Source of the DNA: Streptomyces cellulosae
GTDB lineage: Bacteria; Actinomycetota; Actinomycetes; Streptomycetales; Streptomycetaceae
Direction of reading: 5' to 3'
DNA length: 22,880 bases
Assembly: GCF_000721105.1 (NCBI RefSeq)
Contig: NZ_JOEV01000073.1
Coordinates: 1 to 22,880, forward strand
In this document: positions 15,127-22,786 of the stretch, one piece after another
Layout: every line of letters begins with the position of its first letter
How positions within the stretch are numbered: the stretch's first letter is position 1
Notes under the pieces: generated by a model
What the model was told of the DNA's origin: nothing
The model's database searches: none
What the model saw: only the letters and a program-made list of their open reading frames with translations
Translations under genes and position numbers: made by a program

Positions 15127-16896
15127 CTACGACGTGTACGGACTCGGGTCGCCGCCCTCGCCAGGTGGTGGCGTCGGGTTTCCCGGGCCCTCCGGTCCGG
15201 AGGGGGCCGGGTCGGTCGGGGTCGGGTCCGGGTCGGGGGACGAGGGCGGGTCGGTCGGCGTGGGGTCGGAGGAGGGCGAGGGCGTCGGGTCCGAGCCGGG
15301 GTCGGACGAGGGCGGCCCGCTGGGGGTGCCGGGGCCGGAGCCGGGTCCTTGGTGACCGTGGCCGGGACCCTGACCGGGAGTTGTCGGTTCGGGGTCGGAC
15401 GGGCTGGGGGCGGTGCCGTAGCCCTCGATGGAGACGACGGCGCCGGCCGGTGAGACGGCCACCCGCGCGCTCCAGTACCCGGACGGCTCGCGCAGATGGT
15501 CGACGTACACCTTGATCGTCAACGTCTCGCCGGGTGCGAGGGTTCCCGAGGACCGGCTGAGGTAGAGCCAGTCCGCTCGGGTGGTCGCGGACCAGTGCAC
15601 GGGCGCCGAGCCGGTCGCGGTGAGGGTGATCAGCGTGGTGTCACCGCTGTTGCCGGCCGTGACCTCCAGGTGTCCGGCGCCCTTCCTGCCGACGCCGGCG
15701 GCGCTGATGACCTCCACGGAGACGTCGGGCTCGTTGCCCCGGGCGAAGCGGCCGCCGGGTCTGGTCCTGGCGTTGCCGGCGTTCTCGTAGCCGCCGCTCG
15801 CCGTCTCGCTGTCGAGGATGTCGGAACCGTGCGCCTCGCTGGCGCTGGCGGAGTGGCCGTCGGAGCCCTCGCCCGTCGGGGTACCTCGGTAGGCGGCCCA
15901 CAGGGCCAGCACGGGGGCCGCGACGACGGTGGCGACGACGGTCGTGGTCACGGCACGCGCGCGGAGGCGGTCCCTTCGCGCCGCGCGGTCCTTGGGGTCC
16001 ATGGGGAAGCCGCGCCGGTCGAAGCGGGGCGCGGCCCCCCGCGCGCGCGGAAGGTGCGCCGTCGCCACGTGCAGGGCCGCGCGGGGCGCCAGGAGGACCG
16101 GCAGTTCGGAGGGGGTCACGGCGGCGCCGGGCCAGTGGCCGGGGACCGCGCGTTCGGCGGTACGGCGGCAGTGCGGGCAGTCGTCGACGTGCCGGACGAG
16201 TTCGCGGCGCAGGGCCGTGCTGAGCACCAGCTGGTTGTCACCGGTGAGCCGGGCGACACTCGGGCAGTTTCCGGTCTCCACGACGGCGAGGGCGGCGCGC
16301 GTGCGCTCGACCTCGCAGGCGGCGGCGGCCAGCAGTTCCCGGGCGGCGGCGAGGTCCAGGCCGAGAACGGCGGCGACCTCATGGGCGGCGAGGTGGTGGC
16401 GCACGGCGAGTTCGAGCGCCTCGCGCTGCTCCGGGGTGGTGCCGGCGGCCTCCGGCCAGGCGAGCAGGGCCAGTTCGCGGCGGCGCTCCTCCTGGACCTC
16501 CTCGGAGACCGGCGGGGTGGCGGGCTGCGCGCTCTGACGCCGGTCGGTGCCGGTGCGGCCCGCCGCGTGCGTGGCCTGACGTTTCTGCTTGGCCTCGGCC
16601 AGTTTGCGCAGGCAGGCCCAGCGGGCCAGGGCGTACAGCCAGGCCCTGCGGTCCCCGGGGGCCTCCGGGCCGCGGCGCTTGTCGGCGAGCGCGAGGACGT
16701 CTCCGAGGGCGGCGGTGGCCGCGTCGTGGTCGCACAGCACGGACAGGCAGTAGGTGAACAGGCCGTCCAGGTACGGCTCGTAGCGCGCGGGCGGGCGCTG
16801 CGCCAGCGTGCGCGCCGCCGCGCGGTCGCGCCCCTCCCGGTGCGCCCTGTGTGCGCCGGTGGTGCGGGTCGAGGTCTCCGGACTGCTGCTCATCAC
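15127..16896 (-). CDS. Membrane fusion protein: degenerate ECF sigma factor, zinc anti-sigma-like motif, membrane helix and BACON-like outer domain
   Basis: 589 residues. Residues 38-105 look like ECF sigma region 2 (LFTYCLSVLCDHDAATAALGD, RAWLYALARWACLRKL). Residues 140-205 look like region 4 (TTPEQREALELAVRHHLAAH, EVAAVLGLDLAAARELL). Both are diverged at positions that usually contact the promoter. A zinc anti-sigma motif follows: Cys211, then HVDDCPHC (His236, Cys240, Cys243). A membrane helix spans about 315-336. Outside, about 385-500, is a beta-sandwich resembling BACON (WSATTRADWLYLSRSSGTLAPGETLTIKV), then a Pro/Ser/Asp-rich tail to the end. This architecture resembles actinobacterial ECF groups with fused anti-sigma and outer domains. 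The start is GTG 16896 (or ATG 16893), with TACGGT six bases upstream. It is divergent from radA. Confidence 0.85.
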   Translation of the reverse strand: MMSSSPETSTRTTGAHRAHREGRDRAAARTLAQRPPARYEPYLDGLFTYCLSVLCDHDAATAALGDVLALADKRRGPEAPGDRRAWLYALARWACLRKLAEAKQKRQATHAAGRTGTDRRQSAQPATPPVSEEVQEERRRELALLAWPEAAGTTPEQREALELAVRHHLAAHEVAAVLGLDLAAARELLAAAACEVERTRAALAVVETGNCPSVARLTGDNQLVLSTALRRELVRHVDDCPHCRRTAERAVPGHWPGAAVTPSELPVLLAPRAALHVATAHLPRARGAAPRFDRRGFPMDPKDRAARRDRLRARAVTTTVVATVVAAPVLALWAAYRGTPTGEGSDGHSASASEAHGSDILDSETASGGYENAGNARTRPGGRFARGNEPDVSVEVISAAGVGRKGAGHLEVTAGNSGDTTLITLTATGSAPVHWSATTRADWLYLSRSSGTLAPGETLTIKVYVDHLREPSGYWSARVAVSPAGAVVSIEGYGTAPSPSDPEPTTPGQGPGHGHQGPGSGPGTPSGPPSSDPGSDPTPSPSSDPTPTDPPSSPDPDPTPTDPAPSGPEGPGNPTPPPGEGGDPSPYTS

Positions 16897-17113
16897 CCGT
16901 GGACCGTAGGGGGCGCGCGTTCGCCCCTTCTTGTCCCTTCGGCACTTTTAATCCGTACGGGTGAAACGATCCCTCAATAGGGGACAGTAACGACTCGTTC
17001 CGTGGCTTGTTCGAGTCCCGGGTGGCTGGTTCGCGTGGGGTGACACCGAGATCCTCACCGGGCCGTTCGAGGCGCCTGCGGCCGCCGCCATCCGGGTTGT
17101 CAGTGGTGGCGGC

Positions 17114-17119
17114 TACGGT
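17114..17119 (+). promoter_or_regulatory. -10 element for a leaderless radA(-disA) transcript
   Basis: TACGGT lies six bases before the radA ATG at 17126, so transcription should start on or beside the start codon. No ribosome binding site precedes the ATG. Confidence 0.5.
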
Positions 17120-17125
17120 TCGTGC

Positions 17126-18535
17126 ATGGCTGCCCGTACGAAGTCCACCAAGGAGCGTCCGTCCTACCGCTGCACCGAGTGCGGCTGGCAGACGGCGAAG
17201 TGGCTCGGTCGCTGCCCAGAGTGCCAGGCCTGGGGGACGATCGAGGAGTACGGCGTGCCCGCCGTGCGGACGACGACACCGGGCCGCGTCACCACCTCCG
17301 CCCTGCCCATCGGCCAGGTCGACGGCCGGCAGGCGACCGCCCGCCCCACCGGCGTGCCGGAGCTGGACCGGGTGCTCGGCGGCGGCCTGGTGCCCGGTGC
17401 GGTCGCCCTCCTCGCGGGCGAGCCCGGCGTCGGCAAGTCCACGCTGCTGCTGGACGTGGCGGCCAAGTCGGCGAGCGAGGAGCACCGCACGCTCTATGTC
17501 ACCGGCGAGGAGTCGGCGAGCCAGGTCCGGCTGCGCGCCGACCGCATCGGGGCGATCGCGGACCACCTGTATCTCGCCGCCGAGACGGATCTGGCCGCGG
17601 TGCTCGGCCACTTGGACGCGGTGAAGCCGTCCTTGCTGATCCTCGACTCCGTGCAGACGGTGGCCTCCCCGGAGATCGACGGCGCACCCGGCGGCATGGC
17701 CCAGGTGCGAGAGGTGGCGGGGGCCCTGATCCGCGCTTCCAAGGAACGCGGGATGTCCACCCTTCTGGTGGGCCACGTCACCAAGGACGGCGCGATCGCG
17801 GGCCCGCGCCTCCTGGAGCACCTCGTGGACGTGGTGCTGAGCTTCGAGGGCGACCGGCACGCGCGCCTGAGGCTCGTACGAGGCGTCAAGAACCGCTACG
17901 GCGCCACCGACGAGGTCGGCTGCTTCGAACTGCACGACGAGGGCATTGTCGGTCTCGCCGACCCCAGCGGCCTGTTCCTGACCCGGCGCGCCGAACCGGT
18001 GCCCGGCACCTGCCTGACCGTCACCCTGGAGGGCCGCCGCCCGCTGGTCGCCGAGGTCCAGGCGCTCACGGTGGACTCCCAGATCCCCTCTCCGAGGCGC
18101 ACGACCTCCGGGCTGGAGACCTCCCGGGTGTCGATGATGCTCGCCGTCCTGGAACAGCGGGGCCGGATCAGCGCCCTGGGCAAACGGGACATCTACTCCG
18201 CGACGGTGGGCGGTGTGAAGTTGTCGGAACCCGCAGCCGACCTCGCCATCGCCCTCGCGCTGGCCTCCGCTGCCAGCGACACCCCGCTCCCGAAGAACCT
18301 CGTCGCGATCGGCGAAGTGGGCCTCGCGGGCGAGGTCAGACGGGTCACGGGGGTGCAGCGCCGGCTCGCCGAAGCACACCGTCTGGGCTTCACGCACGCG
18401 CTCGTACCGGGCGATCCCGGCAAGGTCCCGGCGGGCATGAAGGTCCTGGAAGTCGCCGACATAGGAGACGCTCTGAGGGTGCTTCCACGCTCGCGTCGGC
18501 GAGACGCCCCACGGGACGAGGAGGAGCGCCGGTAG
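17126..18535 (+). CDS. radA: DNA repair protein RadA
   Basis: RecA-like ATPase (Sms/RadA) that helps process branched recombination intermediates. It has 469 residues, the usual length. The N-terminal zinc finger has Cys16, Cys19, Cys30 and Cys33 (CTECGWQ, RCPEC). Walker A GEPGVGKST is at 98-106, LLILDSVQT is the Walker B region, and KNRYG (255-259) is the RadA-specific motif (usually KNRFG). The C-terminal third is the Lon-protease-like domain (LVAIGEVGLAGEVRRV), which lacks protease function in this family. The disA start lies 81 bp downstream, with its own strong ribosome binding site. RadA is known to bind DisA and inhibit it in Bacillus, and the adjacency fits that partnership. Confidence 0.97.
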   Translation: MAARTKSTKERPSYRCTECGWQTAKWLGRCPECQAWGTIEEYGVPAVRTTTPGRVTTSALPIGQVDGRQATARPTGVPELDRVLGGGLVPGAVALLAGEPGVGKSTLLLDVAAKSASEEHRTLYVTGEESASQVRLRADRIGAIADHLYLAAETDLAAVLGHLDAVKPSLLILDSVQTVASPEIDGAPGGMAQVREVAGALIRASKERGMSTLLVGHVTKDGAIAGPRLLEHLVDVVLSFEGDRHARLRLVRGVKNRYGATDEVGCFELHDEGIVGLADPSGLFLTRRAEPVPGTCLTVTLEGRRPLVAEVQALTVDSQIPSPRRTTSGLETSRVSMMLAVLEQRGRISALGKRDIYSATVGGVKLSEPAADLAIALALASAASDTPLPKNLVAIGEVGLAGEVRRVTGVQRRLAEAHRLGFTHALVPGDPGKVPAGMKVLEVADIGDALRVLPRSRRRDAPRDEEERR

Positions 18536-18616
18536 ACTTTGCCCAGGTCTCGCCCGTCCGTACGAACAACGTGTGCGAAACGGGAGCGCCCCAGAACCTG
18601 CGACCGGAGGAGTGCA

Positions 18617-19741
18617 GTGGCAGCCAACGACCGGGCAGCAGCTCCCGGAAAATCCGGTGGGAGTTCCGGTGCCGATGGCCTGATGCGCGCCTCACTGAGC
18701 GCCGTGGCACCCGGCACGGCGCTGCGCGACGGCCTTGAGCGGGTTCTCCGCGGCAACACCGGCGGTCTCATCGTGCTCGGCTCCGACAAGACCGTCGAAT
18801 CGATGTGTACGGGCGGTTTCGTCCTGGATGTCGAGTTCACGGCGACGCGTCTGCGTGAGCTGTGCAAGCTCGACGGCGGCATCGTGCTCTCGTCGGACCT
18901 GTCGAAGATTCTCCGGGCGGGCGTCCAACTGCTGCCCGACCCGGCGATCCCCACCGAGGAGACGGGCACGCGGCACCGCACCGCGGACCGGGTGAGCAAG
19001 CAGGTCGGCTTCCCGGTCGTCTCGGTCTCCCAGTCGATGCGGCTGATCGCCCTGTACGTCGACGGTCAGCGCCGCGTCCTGGAGGACTCGGCGGCGATCC
19101 TGTCCCGCGCCAACCAGGCCCTGGCGACCCTGGAGCGCTACAAGCTTCGCCTCGACGAGGTCGCGGGCACGCTGTCCGCGCTGGAGATCGAGGACCTGGT
19201 GACCGTCCGGGACGTCTCGGCCGTGGCCCAGCGCCTGGAGATGGTCCGCCGCATCGCCACGGAGATCGCCGAGTACGTGGTCGAGCTCGGCACCGACGGA
19301 CGGCTTCTGGCCCTCCAGCTGGACGAGTTGATCGCCGGCGTGGAGCCGGAGCGGGAACTGGTGGTCCGGGACTACGTCCCCGAGCCCACCGCGAAGCGCT
19401 CCCGCACGGTCGAGGAGGCGCTCTACGAGCTGGACGCGCTCAGCCACGCCGAGCTCCTCGAACTGCCCACGGTGGCTCGCGCGTTGGGCTACACGGGCTC
19501 TCCGGAGGCGCTCGACTCCGCGGTGTCCCCGCGCGGTTTCCGCCTGCTGGCGAAGGTGCCGAGGCTGCCGGGCGCGATCATCGACCGCCTGGTGGAGTAC
19601 TTCGGGGGCCTGCAGAAACTGCTCGCCGCGAGCGTGGACGACCTGCAGACGGTGGACGGGGTCGGCGAGGCGCGGGCGCGCAGCGTGCGAGAGGGGCTGT
19701 CGCGCTTGGCCGAGTCGTCGATCCTCGAGCGGTACGTCTGA
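18617..19741 (+). CDS. disA: DNA integrity scanning protein DisA, diadenylate cyclase
   Basis: Makes c-di-AMP from two ATP. It has 374 residues from the GTG at 18617, chosen for the GGAGGAG ribosome binding site just upstream. Reading upstream into the radA-disA gap would add residues unlike the family. The DAC domain has the active-site Asp86 in LDGG (DGA in most homologues, here DGG) and RHR at 119-121. A helical spine follows, and the C-terminal helix-hairpin-helix DNA-binding domain includes [16 protein letters not shown] (about 352-367). DisA forms an octamer that scans DNA and stops synthesis at branched structures. In Streptomyces c-di-AMP controls ion balance and development, and DisA is its main source. 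It is probably co-transcribed with radA. Confidence 0.97.
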   Translation: MAANDRAAAPGKSGGSSGADGLMRASLSAVAPGTALRDGLERVLRGNTGGLIVLGSDKTVESMCTGGFVLDVEFTATRLRELCKLDGGIVLSSDLSKILRAGVQLLPDPAIPTEETGTRHRTADRVSKQVGFPVVSVSQSMRLIALYVDGQRRVLEDSAAILSRANQALATLERYKLRLDEVAGTLSALEIEDLVTVRDVSAVAQRLEMVRRIATEIAEYVVELGTDGRLLALQLDELIAGVEPERELVVRDYVPEPTAKRSRTVEEALYELDALSHAELLELPTVARALGYTGSPEALDSAVSPRGFRLLAKVPRLPGAIIDRLVEYFGGLQKLLAASVDDLQTVDGVGEARARSVREGLSRLAESSILERYV

Positions 19742-19765
19742 CGAGCCGACGCAGCCGGCCGGTGC

Positions 19766-19796
19766 GAGGCGGGTGTGGTGTGCAACCCGCCCCTCG
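19766..19796. terminator. Terminator hairpin between disA and the convergent Ser/Gly-rich gene
   Basis: GGCGGGT (19768-19774) pairs perfectly with ACCCGCC (19785-19791), and the outer GAG/CTC extends the stem past one extra C. It lies 25 bp after the disA stop and 54 bp beyond the end of the convergent gene. There is no T-run, as is common for Streptomyces terminators. Confidence 0.65.
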
Positions 19797-19849
19797 ACAC
19801 CGGTACGGCACGGGCGTCGAGGGCGTCCTGAGGGCGGCGATGTCGCCCG

Positions 19850-20698
19850 TCAGTCGTTCTCCAGCACGAACGACGTCTGCACCGTCCCGAATCCCGGCGT
19901 CTTCGCCTCCACCAGGTACGTCCCCGCCTTCGCGGCCCCAGCGGGAGGTGTCGCACACTGCGGGGCACTCGGCTTGCGGTCCCACTTCACGGTGTAGGTG
20001 ATGCTGCTGCCGGCCGGCACCCGGAACACCAGGCCGGCGGAGACCTTGGGGCAGTCCGCTGAGGACCAGTAGTCGTCCTCGTTGCCCGACTGCGTGATGG
20101 TCAGCACCGCGTTCTTCGGCCCGAGGTCGACCTTGCAGTCGCCGCCGGAGGAGTTCGTCGCGGTCAGCAGCAGCGCGGGCGTGTCACCGGGCCCGTACGC
20201 GTTGTGGAGGCTGCGCACGGTCAACTTCAGTGCGCCTGCGGTGCAGTTGGGAAGCGAGGAGCTCGCCGGAAGCGCGTCGCCCGCAGCGACGCTTCCCGCG
20301 CCGCCCGCCGTCCCGCCGCCGGAAGCCCCCGCCCCGGCGGAGCCGCCGGAACCGGAACCGGCATTGGACCCCGAACCGGCCCCCGAACCGTTCCCGGAGC
20401 CGTCGCCCGACCCACTGCCGGAGCCCGATCCGCCCGAGCCGCTGCCGCTCGACTCGTCTCGTCCGCCCGGCGCTTGACTGATCGCGGGCCCGGAGCCGGA
20501 CGGCCCCGGCGTGATCGTCGAGGGTGAGGGATTCTTGTCGTTGGATCCGTCGGCCCCGTTCTTGCCGCCCGGGCCGTCCGAGGTGACGATCCAGGCGATC
20601 AGCAGCGCCAGCAGGGCGACCACGGACACCAGTACGACCCTCCGACGCCAGTAGATGGAGGAGGGAAGCGGCCCGACCGGATTGCGCAGAGATCCCAC
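19850..20698 (-). CDS. Membrane-anchored exported protein with Ser/Gly-rich linker
   Basis: 282 residues from the GTG at 20698. A short cytoplasmic N-terminus (GSLRNPVGPLPSSIYWRRR) precedes one membrane helix at about 20-38 (a signal anchor with no lipobox). A long low-complexity linker of Ser and Gly with some Asp, Asn and Ala covers about 75-150. The C-terminal domain (about 160-282) has four Cys (in PNC, GDC, ADC and PQC), suggesting two disulfides outside the cell, and looks like an immunoglobulin-type beta-sandwich. The function is unknown. TACAGT (complement of 20706-20711) is seven bases before the GTG, so a leaderless mRNA is likely. The open frame further upstream is judged non-coding. 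It is convergent with disA and divergent from mutY. Confidence 0.87.
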   Translation of the reverse strand: MGSLRNPVGPLPSSIYWRRRVVLVSVVALLALLIAWIVTSDGPGGKNGADGSNDKNPSPSTITPGPSGSGPAISQAPGGRDESSGSGSGGSGSGSGSGDGSGNGSGAGSGSNAGSGSGGSAGAGASGGGTAGGAGSVAAGDALPASSSLPNCTAGALKLTVRSLHNAYGPGDTPALLLTATNSSGGDCKVDLGPKNAVLTITQSGNEDDYWSSADCPKVSAGLVFRVPAGSSITYTVKWDRKPSAPQCATPPAGAAKAGTYLVEAKTPGFGTVQTSFVLEND

Positions 20699-21050
20699 GG
20701 CGCAAACTGTACGAGAGATCGGCGCCATAGCTGGTCCCACCCGCCGCCCGAGCGCACAAGTTTTCCGGATCATCATTCCGGAACCGGCCGCTCCACCCCT
20801 GTCGTTCGTCGGCTGCGGTACCTGTGATCGCAAGCCGTGACAGCGTCACCCACCCATCACAGGGCCCCACAGCAGCCGGACGCTCCGGAGACGAGCCCGA
20901 CGGCACGGGCGGACGGGTCGGCAGAGGACAGCAGAGGACGGCGGGAACGGCAAGGCAGGGACGCAGGTGGGTGCACCGGGGCGACGTACCCGCGGACGCG
21001 CCCGCCACAGCACACGCCCGGCCCCCTCCTCATGGCAGGATCGGAAAGCC

Positions 21051-22004
21051 ATGACTGTGCCCACGATGCCCCCCAGGTCCCCGAAGTCCCCGCACTCCGT
21101 GAACGGCCCCGTCGGTGACACCCCCGGCGAGCCGCTTCACACCCCTGTCATCGACTGGTTCGACGAGCACGCCCGTGATCTGCCGTGGCGGCGGCCCGAG
21201 GCCGGTCCCTGGGGGGTGATGGTCAGTGAGTTCATGTTGCAGCAGACGCCGGTGAGCCGTGTGCTGCCCGTCTACGAGCAGTGGCTCGCCCGCTGGCCGC
21301 GCCCCGCCGACCTGGCCCAGGAGGCGCCCGGCGAGGCCGTGCGCGCCTGGGGCCGGCTCGGCTATCCGCGGCGGGCCCTGCGGCTGCACGGCGCCGCCGT
21401 CGCCATAACGGAACGGCACGGCGGCGACGTACCGACGGACCACGCCCAGCTTCTGGCGCTGCCCGGTATCGGGGAGTACACGGCCGCGGCGGTCGCCTCC
21501 TTCGCGTACGGGCAGCGGCACGCGGTGCTGGACACCAACGTCCGCCGGGTGCTCGCGCGTGCCGTGACCGGTGTGCAGTACCCGCCGAACGCCACCACCG
21601 CCGCCGAACGCAAGCTGGCCCGCGCGCTGTTGCCGCAGGACGAGCGGACGGCCGCGCGGTGGGCCGCCGCCTCCATGGAGCTGGGCGCGCTCGTCTGCAC
21701 GGCCAAGAACGAGACCTGCCATCGCTGTCCGATCGCCGCCCAGTGCGCCTGGCGGCTCGCGGGCAAGCCGGAGCACGACGGGCCGCCGCGCCGGGGGCAG
21801 ACGTACGCCGGTACGGACCGCCAGGTCCGCGGCAAGCTGCTCGCCGTCCTGCGCGAGGCCCGCGGGCCCGTCCCGCAGGCGGTGCTCGACCGGGTGTGGC
21901 ACGAGCCCGTACAGCGCGCCCGGGCCCTGGACGGTCTCGTCGCGGACGGACTGGTGGAACCCCTCCCGGGTGGTTTGTATCGGCTTCCGTTGACACGGAG
22001 CTGA
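21051..22004 (+). CDS. mutY: A/G-specific adenine glycosylase
   Basis: Base-excision repair enzyme that removes adenine opposite 8-oxoguanine. It has 317 residues. Catalytic Glu60 lies in VMVSEFMLQQT, the helix-hairpin-helix is LPGIGEYTAAAV (137-148) with catalytic Asp161 in VLDTNVRRV, and the [4Fe-4S] cluster is Cys216-x6-Cys223-x2-Cys226-x5-Cys232. After the cluster come only about 85 residues, shaped like a small helical or winged domain, without an obvious NUDIX-like 8-oxoG reader as in E. coli MutY. The ATG at 21051 has a weak GGAAAG upstream; the ATG at 21066 is an alternative. The sigE gene begins 233 bp downstream in the same direction. Confidence 0.95.
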   Translation: MTVPTMPPRSPKSPHSVNGPVGDTPGEPLHTPVIDWFDEHARDLPWRRPEAGPWGVMVSEFMLQQTPVSRVLPVYEQWLARWPRPADLAQEAPGEAVRAWGRLGYPRRALRLHGAAVAITERHGGDVPTDHAQLLALPGIGEYTAAAVASFAYGQRHAVLDTNVRRVLARAVTGVQYPPNATTAAERKLARALLPQDERTAARWAAASMELGALVCTAKNETCHRCPIAAQCAWRLAGKPEHDGPPRRGQTYAGTDRQVRGKLLAVLREARGPVPQAVLDRVWHEPVQRARALDGLVADGLVEPLPGGLYRLPLTRS

Positions 22005-22088
22005 CAAGAAGCCGGCACCAAAGTCCCCCATAACGGCTCCAATAGGCGTATCGCTTTACCCCGTTCCTACTTCCGTTACACAACTGAC

Positions 22089-22229
22089 GGACAGCCGAGT
22101 GCTAGCCGCGCGCTGCTTCGGACAGCCCCGTGACAACCGCTCCGTAGCTTCATTGGCGTACCGGGCGGACCCGGGACGACGAGGAGCGAACCGACGGCGA
22201 AGCGGCCGGCGGAAACGGGGATCAGGAGG
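22089..22229 (+). promoter_or_regulatory. Candidate sigE promoter region with direct repeats
   Basis: The 233-bp gap between mutY and sigE contains TAGCTT (22145-22150), a possible -10 element that would give an 80-nt leader. GGACAGCC occurs twice, at 22089-22096 and 22120-22127, 31 bp apart; the second copy ends 17 bp before TAGCTT, where a -35 would be. AGGAGG (22224-22229) is the ribosome binding site. In S. coelicolor, sigE transcription depends on the response regulator CseB, so the repeats may be its sites. That is inference. Confidence 0.4.
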
Positions 22230-22237
22230 CGGTCGAC

Positions 22238-22786
22238 ATGGCGCAGGGAGAGGTGCTCGAGTTCGAGGAGTACGTCCGCACCCGGCAGGACGCGCTGCTG
22301 CGCAGCGCACGCCGGCTGGTACCGGACCCGGTCGACGCGCAGGACCTGCTGCAGACGGCGCTGGTCCGGACGTACGGCCGCTGGGACGGGATCGCGGACA
22401 AGCGGCTCGCGGACGCCTATCTGCGCCGGGTGATGATCAACACCCGGACGGAGTGGTGGCGGGCGCGGAAGCTGGAGGAGGTGCCGACCGAGCAGCTGCC
22501 GGACGCCTCGGTCGACGACTCCACCGAGCAGCACGCGGACCGCGCCCTGCTGATGGACGTCATGAAGGTTCTCGCCCCGAAGCAACGCAGCGTCGTCGTC
22601 CTGCGACACTGGGAGCAGATGTCCACGGAGGAGACGGCCGCCGCCCTCGGCATGTCGGCCGGAACGGTCAAGAGCACGCTGCACCGGGCGCTCGCCCGGC
22701 TCCGCGAGGAGCTGGAGAGCAGGGATCACGCCGAGCTCGGCGTACGCGCGCCGGAGCGTGAGGAGCGGGAGCGTTGCGCGGCCTAG
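22238..22786 (+). CDS. sigE: ECF RNA polymerase sigma factor SigE (cell-envelope stress)
   Basis: 182 residues. Sigma region 2 covers about 14-78 (DAQDLLQTALVRTYGRWD, YLRRVMINTRTEWWR) and region 4 about 105-158 (LAPKQRSVVVLRHWEQMSTE, ETAAALGMSAGTVKSTLHRAL). The sequence is nearly the same as S. coelicolor SigE as I recall it, differing mainly in the C-terminal 20 residues. SigE directs the response to cell-wall damage. It has no anti-sigma factor and is controlled at transcription by the CseB/CseC two-component system, modulated by the lipoprotein CseA. Those genes normally follow sigE, but here an insertion sequence begins at the sigE stop codon. The ATG at 22238 has AGGAGG eight bases upstream. 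Confidence 0.97.
   Translation: MAQGEVLEFEEYVRTRQDALLRSARRLVPDPVDAQDLLQTALVRTYGRWDGIADKRLADAYLRRVMINTRTEWWRARKLEEVPTEQLPDASVDDSTEQHADRALLMDVMKVLAPKQRSVVVLRHWEQMSTEETAAALGMSAGTVKSTLHRALARLREELESRDHAELGVRAPEREERERCAA

Noticed and set aside
16995..17035. tRNA-like T-arm (GTTCGAGTCCCGG) upstream of radA
   Set aside because: The flanks do not pair into a T-stem, and no anticodon arm or acceptor stem can be built.
16379..18397. Very long minus-strand open frame of 672 codons
   Set aside because: It is antisense to radA and overlaps the sigma-BACON gene. Its composition is the usual mirror of Streptomyces codon bias, and it contains no family motifs.
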